A stretch of 64,000 bases of DNA. Origin: Paenibacillus aceris (GTDB lineage: Bacteria > Bacillota > Bacilli > Paenibacillales > NBRC-103111). The notes beneath the pieces were generated by a model. It was not told the origin of the DNA. It did not search any database and was given only the letters and a program-made list of their open reading frames with translations. Every line of letters begins with the position of its first letter. The stretch's first letter is position 1. The stretch is taken from positions 372,001-436,000 of the forward strand of contig NZ_JAGGKV010000003.1 in the NCBI RefSeq assembly GCF_017874035.1. The letters are read 5' to 3'. The translations under genes were made by a program, and so were the position numbers. Positions 63,324 to 64,000 of this stretch are shown here, piece after piece.

Positions 63324-63790
63324 TGCTGCTGCATAAACTGCAGTCTAACTTCTTCGTAAACCATTTTCAAAGGTACTCGATGCTCTTTAGCAACTTGCTC
63401 ACATTCTTTAAACTCAGGTGCGAATTGGACTAATTTGCCTTGGTGATAGCCAACTTTGACCGTTAGCATTCCCCACTTGGTCTGCACTTGTTCGAATTCT
63501 CTAGCCAATCTATGACAGGAAGCATGCATATATCGAATGCCCAATGTCGTTGTCTCACCAAAAATAACGTCCTCAATTACGGAAAGCCGTTCCCCCTCGA
63601 CCAACACATTCAGCATAATGCCTGGCCGCCCTCTTTTCATAATAATCGGGACCACAAAAACATCATTTGCACCTGCATCAAAGAGCTTGTCCATAATATA
63701 AGAAACCCACTCCGGGTTCATGTCGTCCAGATTCGCCTGAATTAACAGCATCCCGTCGTCCACATGTTCTTCCCTGTGATTAAAACTCAC
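63305..63790 (-). CDS. LarC C-terminal domain protein (LarC2) as a separate inverted gene
   Basis: 161 residues. The whole protein is the C-terminal domain of LarC: MLLIQANLDDMNPEWVSYIM, then DKLFDAGANDVFVVPIIMKR and GRPGIMLNVLVEGERLSV. In fused LarC this domain forms the CTP-binding, hexamer-forming part. The frame opens at 63808, but AGGTGA lies 5 nt before the GTG at 63790. It converges with larC1 across a shared terminator. The two domains are therefore made from opposite strands and must come together as separate polypeptides. Confidence 0.85.
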   Translation of the reverse strand: MSFNHREEHVDDGMLLIQANLDDMNPEWVSYIMDKLFDAGANDVFVVPIIMKRGRPGIMLNVLVEGERLSVIEDVIFGETTTLGIRYMHASCHRLAREFEQVQTKWGMLTVKVGYHQGKLVQFAPEFKECEQVAKEHRVPLKMVYEEVRLQFMQQHKNASS

Positions 63791-63906
63791 GATTCTCACC
63801 TCATACACGCATCATAGCAAAAATCGAATAACAACGAAAGATGTGAGGATAAACATCCTGCGTTGAGTACATCCTAAGAACTAACAATTCAGGAAGGATG
63901 ATAGTG

Positions 63907-64000
63907 ATGAAAAGCAAACCTTTTTGGTCGCGCGTTCTAGTTTGTTGCCTCCTCCTATCAGCAGCCGAATCAAAAACTCAATCAAGCATAGCGGCAACCC
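63907..64000 (+). CDS. Secreted or lipoprotein, N-terminus only (cut by window edge)
   Basis: The frame begins MKSKPFWSRVLVCCLLLSAA and runs open to the right edge. A basic start followed by a short hydrophobic stretch fits a signal peptide; there is no clean lipobox (the cysteines lie early). GGAAGGA lies 7 nt before the ATG. The rest of the gene is outside the window, so no function can be given. Confidence 0.6.
   Translation, partial: MKSKPFWSRVLVCCLLLSAAESKTQSSIAAT

Noticed and set aside
1..64000. Mobile elements, rRNA or tRNA genes
   Set aside because: I found no transposase, integrase or phage gene, no tRNA cloverleaf and no rRNA. I cannot exclude very degraded remnants without a search.

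Overview
The window is chromosomal DNA from a Gram-positive, endospore-forming bacterium, most likely Paenibacillus or a close relative. The evidence is: spore genes (two alpha/beta-type SASPs with sigma-G-like promoters, gerQ, ylbJ), many TTG/GTG starts behind strong GGAGG-type ribosome binding sites, a tRNA-Trp T-box before trpS, GlnR/TnrA-type and Fur-type operators, and Bacillales families (DUF2515, YutD, YycC, YfhP, DUF5325, DUF4183). No rRNA, tRNA, CRISPR array, insertion sequence or prophage is visible. All identifications were made by reading the translations and motifs; nothing was searched.

Layout. 1-2.4 kb: start of ctaA (cut by the left edge), a thioredoxin, an SPFH protein with a ribbon-helix-helix partner. 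2.5-9.3 kb: a broken DUF4183 gene, DUF2515, a MurJ/SpoVB-type flippase, DUF456, a Cof phosphatase, asnB. 9.5-12.6 kb: AraC regulator divergent from a GH127 glycosidase, then a 460-bp spacer carrying a short repeat family. 13-20 kb: two tandem PBP2-type transpeptidases, a HAD hydrolase, a CvpA-transglutaminase fusion and two small membrane proteins. 20-23.5 kb: MFS transporter, small Toprim protein, Sco and CtaB (cytochrome oxidase assembly, matching ctaA at the left edge).

23.8-33.8 kb is a nitrogen island: ureABCFGD reads leftward and urtABCDE (urea ABC importer) reads rightward from a shared 283-bp control region with two GlnR/TnrA-type boxes. The products would import urea and hydrolyse it to ammonia. 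34-43.5 kb: an orphan OmpR-type response regulator, gerQ, a YfhP-like membrane protein, two SASP genes, DUF5325, T-box-trpS, a DUF318 permease with a His-rich loop, ilvD, a viroplasmin-RNase H. 43.7-47 kb: a divergent Fur-controlled siderophore uptake locus (binding protein versus two permeases, no ATPase). 47-55 kb: chemoreceptor, oligoendopeptidase F, YycC and zinc-ribbon proteins, a GGDEF protein that has lost its active site, DUF2225, truncated globin with a 32-residue membrane protein upstream, ylbJ. 55-60.6 kb: glycogen phosphorylase, PilZ protein, NAD kinase, yutD, lipA. 60.7-63.8 kb: the nickel-pincer cofactor genes larE-larB-larC, where the LarC C-terminal domain is a separate gene on the opposite strand. 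A secreted or lipoprotein gene begins at the right edge.

The most unusual points are the split and inverted LarC, the GGDEF protein with its catalytic centre cut out, the two-box control region between urease and urea transporter, a dispersed ~93-bp stem-loop repeat close to both SASP genes, and a frameshifted, fused DUF4183 gene.
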